Assembly (NCBI GenBank): GCA_950295325.1
Contig: OX485805.1
Span: 25,717,501 to 25,781,500 of the forward strand
Direction of reading: 5' to 3'
Length of the DNA: 64,000 nucleotides
Source of the DNA: Polytrichum commune
Taxonomy: Eukaryota; Streptophyta; Polytrichopsida; Polytrichales; Polytrichaceae
Part shown: in pieces, positions 53,641 through 64,000 of the stretch
How the letters are laid out: every line of letters begins with the position of its first letter
Position numbering within the stretch: the first letter of the stretch is position 1
Translations under genes and position numbers: made by a program
Notes under the pieces: generated by a model
The model's input: only the letters and a program-made list of their open reading frames with translations
Told to the model about the DNA's origin: nothing
The model's database searches: none

Positions 53641-54740
53641 TGATTATGCAAGTCAATAAGTCAAGAGCTTTATTATAGTAGCTCTGGCAACAATTCGAGG
53701 ACAATTTCTTGTGAGTTGAGTCGATACATGTGCACATCATTCAATCACACGAGTCACAAGTGAAAGGGGACCGTTGGATCTGTGCTCCTATCTACAACCA
53801 AGGGCCACAATGCTACGTTGTACTATGCTCACCCTCGGTGGTGGGAATTTAAAGTATCGGAGATCCCTTCAATCTCCCTCGTCTGGCAATTTGTGATTGG
53901 CTGACAAGTTGACAAGTTCATACACACAACTTTAAAGCTGCACAGCCCTCGCTTTTCCTTCTTTTCGAGCCTCGTTATATAAATTACTGTATATGTACTA
54001 AAACAAGGCTACACGAAAAGGAAAAAAGGAATGGAAAGCGTCGGTGTTCTTGTACCAATGTGAACGTGAGGGCCACTTCACACACAAGCCGAGAGCCGTG
54101 ACCATGAAATTGTGAGAGCCCAAGAGAAAGTGTCCAAAGGCCGTCCCAACACACCTCCAAAATCACGGACCCTCGAGTGTAGTGTGAAGTCATATGTGAA
54201 CATGTCCTAAACCAAATGTTATTTCAATGAATTTTTATTCATGCGGGTCCTCACACATGATAAAATAGAATAGAATAAATGGACGGTTGTGAGTGTTCAG
54301 AGTGCCATGGTCTCCCAGTTTTGTGGTAGGCCTACCTCCAAGAGGTGGTTCTTGAAAATAATCCAAGTGATCATGAAACATGATCCATTGGATGCCATGT
54401 AGGAATCCATGTAGACATTACATCCATCGTGCATTCACATGCTCCATTGATCCCTCAAGCGTGGTGTGAAGCGAACTTGGACCGGCTCCCCCTTTTCCAC
54501 CCATGAGAGTGCTTGAAGTGTCCTAGTCGTGGGCTCTCAGTCTCGTGTGTGAAGTGGACTTGAGTGTGTTCTCTTTAACCTAATCATGATTAATCGTGAT
54601 GCAGGATATTAAGGTGTATTGCCTTCCTTTCGGAGGGTGGGCTATGAGTTCAGGGGGGAAGGGGGTTAGGATGGGGGTGCAACATGTGTTTGTCATTTGT
54701 CAAGCTTTCTTTTATCGGTTGTGTCATGAGGGAAGAGAAT
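53641..54740. other. Spacer with no supported gene
   Basis: No recognisable coding or RNA feature. GGCCACTTCACACACAAGCC-type wording at 54070 and 56000 suggests another diffuse dispersed repeat. Confidence 0.5.
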
Positions 54741-54741
54741 T

Positions 54742-54965
54742 ACACTATATATGAAACTTAGTGTCACCAATGTTGATCGTCTTGCTCAATACTATTTGTA
54801 AACCATGGTGTAGTGTCATCAACACTAAATGTTGACCCAACATTATTTGTCACTCCTTGTAAAGTTTTGGGGGATTAAATATTTCCCGTGTTGCAATGAC
54901 TGCCACTTACTATGTGATTTCTCATCCAAATTTCAATCATCCATGACAATATTTCACTACATAAA
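54742..54965 (+). repeat. Dispersed repeat R3, copy 3
   Basis: CTTAGTGTCACCAATG, GTCTTGCTCAATACTATTTG, GTGTAGTGTCATCAACACTA, TTGGGGGATTAAATATTTCC, CATCCATGACAATATTTCAC. Confidence 0.7.
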
Positions 54966-55394
54966 TGCTAGGGTGCACAATATACCAACTTTGTTCCAAC
55001 AAGTGGCATGGTTTTCACAATTTATGGCTCTCACAAGTTGATGTACTACACTATTTGTTTATGAGTTCACAATTTCTTAGTTCACAAAGCCGAGTTGTGA
55101 ATAGAAGAATATATTTGATCTGCAAACTTTCAATTCACTTGGTTCGTTAAATCTTATGTCTAGGAGAAAACAAAAATATTGTCATATGTGACAATGATGA
55201 ATAATATACTAAGTATGTACATACATGGACTAGGGCACCCATGTTGTGTATTAAATGAACCCAAACCTTTGATTACATTGAGGTAATCCACCGTAACAAG
55301 TGTGTTTGATGAATGAGTTGTTCTAATAAGATAAGGTCACTTTCGACACAATTAGTTCAAAGTGGAAGTAAGTAGCTCAAATATATGTTTGGTA

Positions 55395-55725
55395 AATATA
55401 AGGTAGGTATGTGATCCTTGCGTCACTCTTCTTGATCATACGCCTATATTGGAGTGGTATATGACAAGGTTTGTACTCAAGACTAGACACCAAGAAGACA
55501 CGTGTCAAGATGAGATTGAATTGTTTGCTCAAAACGTAGACATCATTCTAGGTTCAGTAGTTAACACATAAAGAAGGACCTACATTGTGCTCACTCAAAG
55601 AAAAAGGAAATCTTCAATTTGACCTCTTATAACTTATGCATCGCAGCTATGGATATGAAACTTAAAGTGATAATCTTCATGATTCGCAATTGCCAACTAG
55701 ATGAAACAATCACTGAATGGATCCA
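55395..55725 (-). repeat. Dispersed repeat R1, reverse copy
   Basis: GTCACTCTTCTTGATCATACG, GACATCATTCTAGGTTCAGTAG, CTTCAATTTGACCTCTTATAAC, CTTCATGATTCGCAATTGCC: the R1 order in reverse. Confidence 0.65.
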
Positions 55726-56225
55726 ACATCCTAAACCACATGTAGTGTTAGAAGTGCCCACAATAAGACCACAGACCAACCCAATCCATAGCACCTTTAA
55801 ATCATGAACACTAGTCCTAGCTATTTGTGTAGTGTAGTAGGTTATTGATCTTAAGTGTGCCCTTGTGCCTAGTAACTTCCAAAATTGAAAGATGCTCTAT
55901 AGAAGATTGTGGATGGGAGAAAGGCCCTTCGTGTTGGGCATGCACTCTGAAAATGTAGGACCCCATCCCAAAGACAAAACGAGTTTCTCTTGTGTCTTAG
56001 GGCCACCTCACACACGAGCCAAGGGCCATGGTCCACGAGCCAAGGGCCATGACCATGAAATGGTGAGGGCCCTTAACTATCATGCAAAGGCCATACCATG
56101 GGTGTTGGGAAAGTCATTTTGTGTAGTGATGGGTCCTCAAACATAGTGCGAAGTGAGAATGGACCATGTTGAGGGACCATTGCATATGTTATTGGTAGGA
56201 AAAGATGGGCAACCTTACCTCACTA

Positions 56226-56543
56226 CATTAAATAGGATATTTGGTGTTTGATACACTAAATACGAACGCATACACTAAATATCAATAACCCTATGAAAAT
56301 AAGTAACATTAAATGTAAACTTAAACACTAAATATCAACTATGGTAATATGTGGAAGTTACATGTTTGACTTTAGTGTTAGTAAGGATATGAAAAATAGG
56401 ATATAATAAGGGAGGTGGCAGTAGGGAAGGTAGTGGCGCATTTATGTCTAACACTAATTGTCAAGGAATTGAAAATTAGTGTTGGGTAGGGTAGGGTGGT
56501 AAAAACACTAAATATAATCAAACACTAAATATCCTATTTAGTG
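56226..56543. mobile_element. 318-bp TIR element (CACTAAATAGG family), TA flanks
   Basis: Left CATTAAATAGGATATTTGG preceded by TA (56224-56225); right inverted end ATCCTATTTAGTG followed by TA (56544-56545). The interior is studded with further ACACTAAATAT copies. Ends are shared with the element at 7378-7777. It lies directly upstream of the transposase relic at 56600-57280. Confidence 0.75.
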
Positions 56544-56599
56544 TAGTTACATATCTTCATTCTCTCTCTCTTTCACTCTCTTTTTGAGTTTTACAGAGG

Positions 56600-57280
56600 T
56601 GAGGTGAGCATAATGGATCATCTTGAGAGAAGACGAAGGATTCTTGTTGCATTGGCTTGATATTGGTGTTTGCACATGATTGTGCAACATGTGCTTGATA
56701 TGCAAGCATTGGCACTCAAAAGAGAATGGACAAATGCCTTGATTTTGAGCATGTGCTTTGAAAGTATGAAGATGAGCAATCGTAGTGTGTGGGCATTTGA
56801 AAGAAATACAGGGTTCACCAATAAGTTATTATTGGGTTCTTTCATGGAAAAAATGTTCAAGCAAAGAATTTTTGTATGTCATAATACATTTAAGTTTCTT
56901 CATAAGAGGTTAGGTTTGTGTTTGCAGATGAAAAATACACATATGATAGAGACAATTCTAGTTGAGAGTAAGTTATAATGTCATTACAAAGGCTTGGGGT
57001 TGGAAATACCTTGTAAACTGTAGGAGAGGTACATAGGATGGTTGAAAGTACAATTCAAAAATAGTGAGAAAATTTTGTAGATCGGTAAGAAATTATTTGC
57101 AACATGCTTTTGTGCACTTTCCAAGTCTAGCTCAGTTTAGGAATTTAGCACAAGAATTTGAGGCCCTTCATGGGATACTTCATAGTATAGGAGAAATTGA
57201 TGGAGTTCACATTCTAATTCTTATACTTGTAATTAGAGGAGAAGATAACTACTATCAAAAGTCACAAGGATTAGGCTATA
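56600..57280 (+). pseudogene. Decayed PIF/Harbinger-type transposase (HARBI1/ALP1-like nuclease)
   Basis: Three open pieces in + frames line up with the N-terminal half of plant Harbinger nucleases. 56670-56978 encodes a helix-rich segment (NTGFTNKLLLGSFMEK...LHKRLGL). 56975-57065 encodes a SLQRLGVGNTL / TVGEVHRMVESTI motif broken by stop codons. 57064-57275 encodes KFCRSVRNYLQHAF, LAQEFEALHGI, GEIDGVHI and RGEDNYYQK, the region around the first catalytic Asp. The match is from memory of family wording, not a search. In-frame stops and an (AT)n tract at 57278-57301 that ends the similarity show it cannot encode an active enzyme. Confidence 0.6.
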
Positions 57281-57301
57281 TATATATATATATATATATA
57301 T
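57278..57301. repeat. (AT)n microsatellite
   Basis: About 12 TA repeats that end the transposase-like similarity. Confidence 0.85.
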
Positions 57302-58250
57302 CAATAAAATTTCAGTATCTTTATCAATTTCTTGTGTTCTTTCTGCATTAGTTTATGTACAAATGATATTTCTTATTTTACTTATAGCTACTATTTTAGC
57401 CTCATTTTTTGTCTTATGCACTTAAGATTTTGACACAATCTAGGCAAGACATCTCAGAAGCTATCTTCTAAGTTTTACCCTCATACTCACAATATTCATA
57501 AAGAACCAAATCTCAAAATTAGCCACCAAATTTTCTTAATTTCTAGACCCCCTTCACTTCAAGACTCCAATGTTCTTTCTCTAGTAAGAACCAAGCCCTC
57601 CAAATTTGCCTATGAGTAATACACCTTACCAAAAATACAACTCCAAAATCTCATATTAAGATTCAACTTTAATCGTGCATAATATATTAAAAACCAATAT
57701 TCAAAATTTTGTCCTCTTTATAAATAAAATGTAGAAGATACAACTATTGCCTCTAGTGTGTCTTTCACTCTCCAAGTCACATTAACACCCTCGAGCATTT
57801 CAAGCACCTAGAAGTATTTAGAAAACACTCGCGCTCTCAAAATCCTCTAAACCCCAAGATTCAAATTCCCACTCCAATGACTAAACATCCCAACTCCCAT
57901 TCTTTAAGTACCCACCCCTTAGACCCCTTTGACCAATAGGAAGTCATTGGGTTAGGTATAAAAGAACTATTGGTGGCTAAGGTTATGCCATCATCGCCGA
58001 TGCTTAGCCTTAACTCACCATAACCTAACAAATACAACTACCCTACCCGATCAAAAAACTAAGACCGGTCCTCAACTATCCACAGTTAATATATGAACTA
58101 GAATAATAATCACATTAACATTAATCTAGTAAAATATTTAGAGATACAACTAACTTATATGAATGTTTAAGTTTTAATTATTAACCAACCTACATCACGA
58201 TACGGCAGTAGTACATCATTTGTTTACATAATAATTCTCCATCTTCCTCT

Positions 58251-58662
58251 CTCGGGGAGTGCACTTAAAGTTAAGACTAGGAATCACGTGAGTGCGTACT
58301 TTTGACCCCCCTATGTATGTACTAAAAAATCATCTAAAATTTGTAAAAAAGAATGAAGTTGTTAAACACAATCTAAAGTTCTTGTTGTATAAATTTCAAA
58401 AAATAATCAATTGTAAATATTTTTAAATTGATTTTGAAGCAAAAAAACAACGCATTTTAGTTCAAACTTCTATCATTTTTTAAAATAATTTTTAAAAACT
58501 TTTTGTCCTGAAATTTATACCAAGTGATAGATATATACGTAATGATTTGGCACTTAAAAATTATAATTTAAAAACTTTTTTAAGGCCAAGTATTGTGGGG
58601 GGTATGCCATTAAAACGCACTCACGTGTATTCCTAATCTTAACTTTAAGTGCACTCCCCGGG
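58251..58662. mobile_element. 412-bp MITE-like element with about 50-bp TIRs and 8-bp TSD
   Basis: Left CTCGGGGAGTGCACTTAAAG, then GTTAAGACTAGGAATCACG; right inverted CTTTAAGTGCACTCCCCGGG. CTTCCTCT is directly repeated at 58243-58250 and 58663-58670. The AT-rich interior has no ORF. It is similar in size and design to 1496-1914 but different in sequence. An 8-bp TSD suggests hAT-type mobilisation. Confidence 0.85.
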
Positions 58663-58670
58663 CTTCCTCT

Positions 58671-61330
58671 TAGAATCCCGAAAGTACATTCTACACATAT
58701 GTGAGTATAAATTTGAATAAAATTCCTATTTGCTTTATAACCTTCTAAACCCTCTATATAACCTTTGAATGGACTATAAATTCGTATTTGCATTGGACAT
58801 GTACAATCTCCGATCAACTTATAAGGTAAGAATTTACATTTAATGTCATTTGTACTTGTCATTTAATAGCCTTCCAAATCTCTCAACTCAACACAACAAA
58901 ATATCTTGGAGTGTTACAATAACATAATTAGAGAATTGTTAGATCGATCACGTAGTTTGTTAAAATGACCACAGAGATGCGTTGTGCAATCACATGACTT
59001 GTCAAAATTTGATTCTTCGTCGCACACACGAAGAGGAACAAGATATCAGCCACGTGTTAAAATTAATAAACTTGACCAACTTGAACGCCAAGTCAGAGCC
59101 TAGTCCACTCACATAAGGTTAATTACAAGTCTTTGTGGTCATTTTAAACAGTGTGCAGTCGATTTAACAATCTATAAGTAACTAAACAACTATGAACATT
59201 CTTAAAACAGACTCAAAAATGCCTCTCATCATCTCCCTAAACAAGAGAAACTCACGTGGCATGGAGCATTCATGCCACCCATATTGCCCTCGTCCCATTG
59301 AAATGCCCTTATTTGGAAAGGGGGAATTTCCGGAAAAATAAGGCCCTCTCATTAACACAACAACATGTACCCGAGTGTTATAAGAATATAATTAAACAGC
59401 TATGAACATACTTGAAGCCAGAGAAAATGCCTCTCATCATCTCCCTAAACGAACCTGGATCTATCAAGCTCTAATCATGGTTGACATCATTTCTGGTGCA
59501 CATAAGAGACTTAGTGCAACTAACTCGCTTGACGTCCAATTGTTGGTAACAACTAATTACAAACTAATTAATTTGGATCAGATAAGCACACTAAATGAGT
59601 GCGAGAGACACCCACCTCCGATTCTGCTCAAAAATCTGCCTTGAATCTCCAAAATTCCACGAAGATGGAGTTGATCTGCATCTGAGAAGTTGGGATTGTG
59701 AGTCAAGAAGTTTCTCGCCCTCGGTTCATATCTTCTACAAGTGACACGCGACTGGGGTGAGTGTTGCTGTAAATTAATGCTCGGAAAGAAGCTATGAGTC
59801 ATACAATATACATAGTCATATGACTCGGACTAAGTTGTAGCTTATAATATTTATAAAATTTTACCATAAGTTTCATAGCTCCAGAGAGACCTTGATTCAA
59901 GTGATTGATCACCTTATTCCCTGACAAGTTGATGCATGCATACCTAGCTTTCCAGCATTCGAAGCGACCACGTCTAACCATGTCAAGGTGGATCGACTTG
60001 TATGATCAGGTGAACAAGAACATTGTAACTGTGCCTGGGAAATGATAAATGAAATTGAGCTTTGTCACACCACTAATTTCAAGATTGACTGACGTAACAA
60101 GGGAGAGTCCATAGTAGCTGCAAGGGTTGCTTGTTGATTGAAAAAATCTACAGCTTCCCACTCTCTGGTAACATATACCAAGATCCTATAACTGGTCGCT
60201 CGTGCGAGTGGAGATCGCTTGTAACAACTCACCTTGCATTTTCTGTCCATGCAGACAGCATTTTGTGCACAATCTGTAATTTACATCCTTGAATAATCAG
60301 CTCGAGGAGGTGGGTGGCTCGCCAATTCCGCAGTTCATCATCCACTCTCCTCAAGCTGGGTATCTGATCCATAATGCACTTTTGGGTTTCAAAAAGTTGT
60401 GTTAGTGCATTCTACTGCCCAGAATGTAATGGAACGAGTGCATTCCAGATGCAAGAATCCCGTCGAGAGCTACTTACATGTGAAACGCCACTTGGGCCAA
60501 TGCATTTGTGGAGGCCACTGCACTTCGTTACTCCAGTGATTTAGCCACTTCGTCACCATCTTGCTGTACTTTCAGTCCCATAAGCCTTTTGACTTCCCGG
60601 ACTTTAAAATCAACATGATTTCATTCCACCACCCTATGCACACAGCCTTTCCCTTCACAACATCGCTTCTCGATCGAGAAACCTAGAGACTGTAGCAGAG
60701 TTTATATGCACTTACTTATCCGAAACACAAATTCGAGACCTAAAGCAGATTCATAGAGAAAGTGACAAATGCAGAGAATATTTCTGCGGAGTGACAAAAT
60801 TTGGCAGAATCCAAACTGTTCAGACATCCGGCAATGGCCAGCATACCCAGGCATCCCAATGACCAGGTCACTTGGGTAGAGGTTCTAATAAGTGACCTGT
60901 GCTTACAACAACAAAAAAAACAGCAAAACAGCAACATCCCATGATGCTGACTAACATGGACATGACAGATCACCACCAAACACTAAGTTCCTTATTTCAT
61001 CTTTAAAATCTGACCCTGTTTGTCCTGTGTTATTTCCTGGGTTTTAATTTTAAAAACAAAAAAAAACAAAAAAAACTCAAACATGGAAATGTTCAAATGT
61101 GGAAAGAACGTTCAAATGTGGAAAAAGCATTCATGATGCCGTATACATAATCCACGCTTTTCCATCACGAGTTGTATGATAGTCAGCATCCAGAGGTCAT
61201 CTTTAATTACTGCTATCGTTCAATGACCTCAAGTGTTTCTGATTACGTTTGGGAAATTTGAGTATCGTCTCAACTCCCCAAGTGCGTTATACTTTTCATA
61301 ATGAAATATGTATTCCCGTGTGGTAGATGA
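58671..61330. other. Spacer with no supported gene
   Basis: Short ORFs only. ACTATGAACAT.CTT.AA..CAGA and CTCTCATCATCTCCCTAAAC appear twice (about 59190-59245 and 59400-59450), a local duplication of about 60 bp. Nothing else recognised. Confidence 0.5.
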
Positions 61331-61334
61331 CCAA

Positions 61335-61947
61335 TGAACGGGAAGAACCGACCGTTAGTTACAGATGGACCGGTTTGAGTTTAAGAAGTAGCCAGTGGAA
61401 GTTGAAGAATTCAAGAAAATTATCAATCTTTCTGGAGGAATTTAGAGAATATATAGTGGAGGCGCTTATTCCCAATCAGGATCCCATCGGCAATCTATAG
61501 GGTACCGCAATTTTGATCAAGCTGGAATTGAATTCCGATCATGCTGGGACTGAATTTCGATTGGGCCATAATCAATAATGTCATGGTTTTGAGTGCTAAA
61601 TGAGGAAGAATGAGCGGTTATGGCACACTCTAGACATTGGTAATATGTGTAGACCAACTTCTGGCTTCAAAAATTCACAACGATTTCAATTCAAGGAATG
61701 AAAGTACTGAAATAAAATTGCAATCCTCTTGATTTCTATCTATCTTCCCACACGGAAAAAACATTACACCGCCTTATACTTCTCTGAATTTGACATAGGA
61801 TCTCTGAAGTGATCGATTATGAGCTCCTCTACTCTACCTTAAATCAATAAAGAAAAACCGAAAGATGTCAACATGTAACCAGTTGGACTTGGAAACCCTA
61901 AGATCTCAACCAACTATGCCCAAAAATCTCCCCGGACACTGTATATA
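61335..61947 (+). repeat. Dispersed repeat R2 split by a roughly 385-bp insertion
   Basis: The 5' half (GGGAAGAACCGACCGTTAG to TTTAGAGAATATAT, 61335-61452) and 3' half (ACCTTAAATCAATAAAG to TCTCCCCGGACACTG, 61836-61945) are contiguous in other R2 copies. The intervening 61453-61835 has weakly inverted ends, TAGTGGAGGCGCTTATT against TAGAGTAGGAGCTCATA (about 12 of 17), consistent with a nested TIR element. Confidence 0.65.
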
Positions 61948-62249
61948 ACCTTCCAATTCTCTGCAGTCTTGATGATTCCGCCTGGCTCCTCTTCCTTGAT
62001 ATTGGTGAGGCGGTATCAAAATTTTACAGCGGATCAAACACGAGTCGTGATCCAACTGTTTTTGGGTGCCAACATTCAAGTGGGCAACTCTTGAAACGCT
62101 ACTTAGAGCTAAATTTTCTGGGGCATTTGTTGTAGAATCTAATCACCGCATTCTTAACCCCCTGCAACCCTACTTCATTAGATCAGAGTGTGAAATTTCA
62201 TTCCGGTACTAAGGCGTGTTGGCATCGATTTCAATATCAAAGGCTACAA

Positions 62250-62480
62250 ACAATGGGGAGAAACCAACCTCGAGTTGCAAATGAGCTGGTTGAGTTTGAG
62301 ATTTAACGAGTTCAAGTTCAAGACTTTAGGCAACACGCTGATCATTTTCGAGGAATCTATGGTATATATCTTTGAATTCATTAAGGAATAAAACCACAAG
62401 GTATCCACGTGTGGCCGGCTTGGACTTGGAAACACTTGAATCTCAACCAGTTTTTGCCCAAAACCTCCCTGGATACTGGT
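62250..62480 (+). repeat. Dispersed repeat R2, near-complete copy
   Basis: TGGGGAGAAACCAACCTCGAG, GAGCTGGTTGAGTTTGAG, GTTCAAGACTTTAGGC, TCGAGGAATCTATGGTATAT, AGGTATCCACGTGTGGCCGG, ACTTGGAAACACTTGAATCTC, CCTGGATACTGG. Confidence 0.8.
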
Positions 62481-62484
62481 CAAA

Positions 62485-62680
62485 GGTGTGATTGAGTCTG
62501 AAAAATAACCATTCAAATTCAAGACTTCGGGAAAATTACCGATCCATTTAGAGGAATTTACGGAACATTCCTCAATTCAATAAAGGAAAACCGAAAGATG
62601 TCAACATGTAACAGGTTTGTTTGGAAGCACTAGAGTCTTGACCGATTATGCCCAAAAATCGTCCTCCGACACTGAGTTGC
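62485..62680 (+). repeat. Dispersed repeat R2, tandem neighbour
   Basis: GATTGAGTCTGAAAAATAACC, CAAGACTTCGGGAAAATTACC, TTTAGAGGAATTTACGG, AAAGATGTCAACATGTAACAGG, TCTTGACCGATTATGCCC, CCTCCGACACTGAG. Same orientation, directly behind 62250-62480. Confidence 0.75.
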
Positions 62681-63149
62681 AATGGTCTCGAAGCTCAATG
62701 GTCTTTGGAAAAATTACAGAATTTCAGATAAATACTGTATTAAAGGAGTTAATTTATTATTCATGGAGCTAAACTATCAGTGTGCTCGCAAATGTTGTCA
62801 TAACCGATTGCTTGTCCAAGACTAGTGGAAGGGCTATCGAATTGTTGCATGTTTTCATCCATGAAGGTACAATATATCATCTATACTTTCCAAATTAAGT
62901 CCATGAGATGCTTGGTTATGATTGATAACTAGTTCAAGTATATGCATGACAAGTTGGGGGAGCGGGCAAGTCATCCAATTTTCTCTCATCGGTCATCTAG
63001 TTCATAAATCAGCTCACACCAGTTTATAGGTTAGTTATCATAAGTAATAATAAAATTGTTCTTCTGTTACTATATTTTCTCTTTGAAATGCAGTGTGTTT
63101 TTTGTACAATTGCTCTACTAACTCACAAGCACAATCTTTGCATATACTA

Positions 63150-63337
63150 CACTAAACATTTGATTTAGTGTGGCATTAAAGTTGATATGTCAAGTTGATT
63201 ATAGTGGGTTTTGTGACTCGTCATGGAGCAGCAAGTATCATGTGATATATTATCTAATCGCCACCTAGTGATTGTTAATCAATGCAATGTGGGCCAATGG
63301 TGAATAGTGTGCGCCATACTAAATCAAATCTTTAGTG
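63150..63337. mobile_element. 188-bp TIR element (CACTAAAC family), TA flanks
   Basis: Left CACTAAACATTTGATTTAGTG, right inverted TACTAAATCAAATCTTTAGTG. TA is duplicated at 63148-63149 and 63338-63339. No ORF. A second, more decayed member is at 52345-52537. Confidence 0.8.
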
Positions 63338-64000
63338 TAATTTTGTGCTTGACAAAGTCATTTGAACAAGTATCAAGTTATCAAGCACTAAAATGATTCC
63401 AAACTTGTCAATTTTTTTGTAATTTTTCTCATACCGCATCTTAAATAGGTACACTTACATGAGTCCTATAAGAGCAATCGTCTATGAACTTCCATGAGAG
63501 CAAATAATATGAACTAAGTAACCGATGAGAGAAAAGTGGACGATGAGCCGCGGGAGCGACAAGTCATCCACATACTCAAGTTGGTTATCAATCATAATCG
63601 ATCAACTTGTGGACTAAATATGAAGATTATGGATGATACCATGCCTTCATGGAAGCAACATTGTGACAAGGTTTGATAACCCTCCTACTCTTGGATGAGT
63701 GATCGGTCATGAGATTGTTGAAAGTTCAAAAACACATTTCCCATCTATCTTTTTTTGAGGGGGCACAAATTGAAATTCAATTACAAGAAAGAACCCAAAG
63801 TACAACCAACACAGGCGAACCAGTGCAACCCGTGTGGAAATCAAGAAATAATGCCCATATGCAGCCTATCCTTCCACGTGAGAACTAAGTTACTCCGGAT
63901 CACCAAAGGCCTTTGACCCCCCAAGTCAAATCGAATTTGTTAAGAATGTCATGGTAGGAAACTGCTAGTGCACTAGACTAGGAGTAGAATGGTTCTTGTG
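63338..64000. other. Window end; no supported gene
   Basis: Nothing recognised beyond a 63745-63840 segment starting CTTTTTTTGAGGGGGCACAA that looks transposon-derived but cannot be assigned. Confidence 0.4.

Overview
This window is nuclear DNA from a flowering plant. The evidence is intron-rich protein genes with GT-AG junctions, a peroxisomal photorespiratory-type enzyme ending in a PTS1 tripeptide, an OPT-family transporter, a LEA protein, and a dense background of MITE-like inverted-repeat elements in AT-rich spacer. The sequence alone does not let me name a species.

I could rebuild four genes, all by hand-splicing from the sequence. (1) A galactose-oxidase/glyoxal-oxidase (GLOX) homologue on + at 17088-19386: two exons, 551 aa, all copper-radical residues present. 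(2) A group-3-like LEA protein on - at 25912-27115: two coding exons, 203 aa, with a probable leader exon near 28380-28560 and G-box/ABRE-like motifs at 28583-28707. (3) An oligopeptide transporter (OPT) on - at 33313-39737: six exons, 746 aa, with NPG and KIPPR motifs and a 34-nt first exon. (4) A glycolate oxidase / (S)-2-hydroxy-acid oxidase on - at 44822-50098: eleven exons, 368 aa, C-terminus SRM. In genes 2-4 every rebuilt internal junction keeps phase and has GT/AG ends. The four genes do not form one pathway.

Layout: 1-16.3 kb is gene-free and repeat-rich (tandem arrays, TIR elements, a long hairpin). 16.3-16.8 kb is a tandem array upstream of GLOX, with GLOX at 17.1-19.4 kb. 19.4-25.9 kb is spacer, followed by LEA and its promoter at 25.9-28.7 kb and more spacer at 28.7-33.3 kb. 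OPT occupies 33.3-39.7 kb, spacer follows at 39.7-44.8 kb, and GLO occupies 44.8-50.1 kb. 50.1-64 kb is gene-free with MITEs and a decayed PIF/Harbinger transposase (about 56.6-57.3 kb).

The most unusual feature is a recurring pattern inside the introns of OPT and GLO: local tandem arrays of about 150-250 bp units. In three of four arrays the unit includes a copy of a real exon-intron junction (GLO exon 2 donor, GLO exon 10 donor, OPT exon 2 acceptor), which leaves decoy splice sites and in-frame exon fragments in the introns. A roughly 200-bp dispersed repeat (here R2) occurs at least eleven times, including in introns of both genes. A 400-bp TIR element sits in a tandem array whose other units preserve the empty insertion site.
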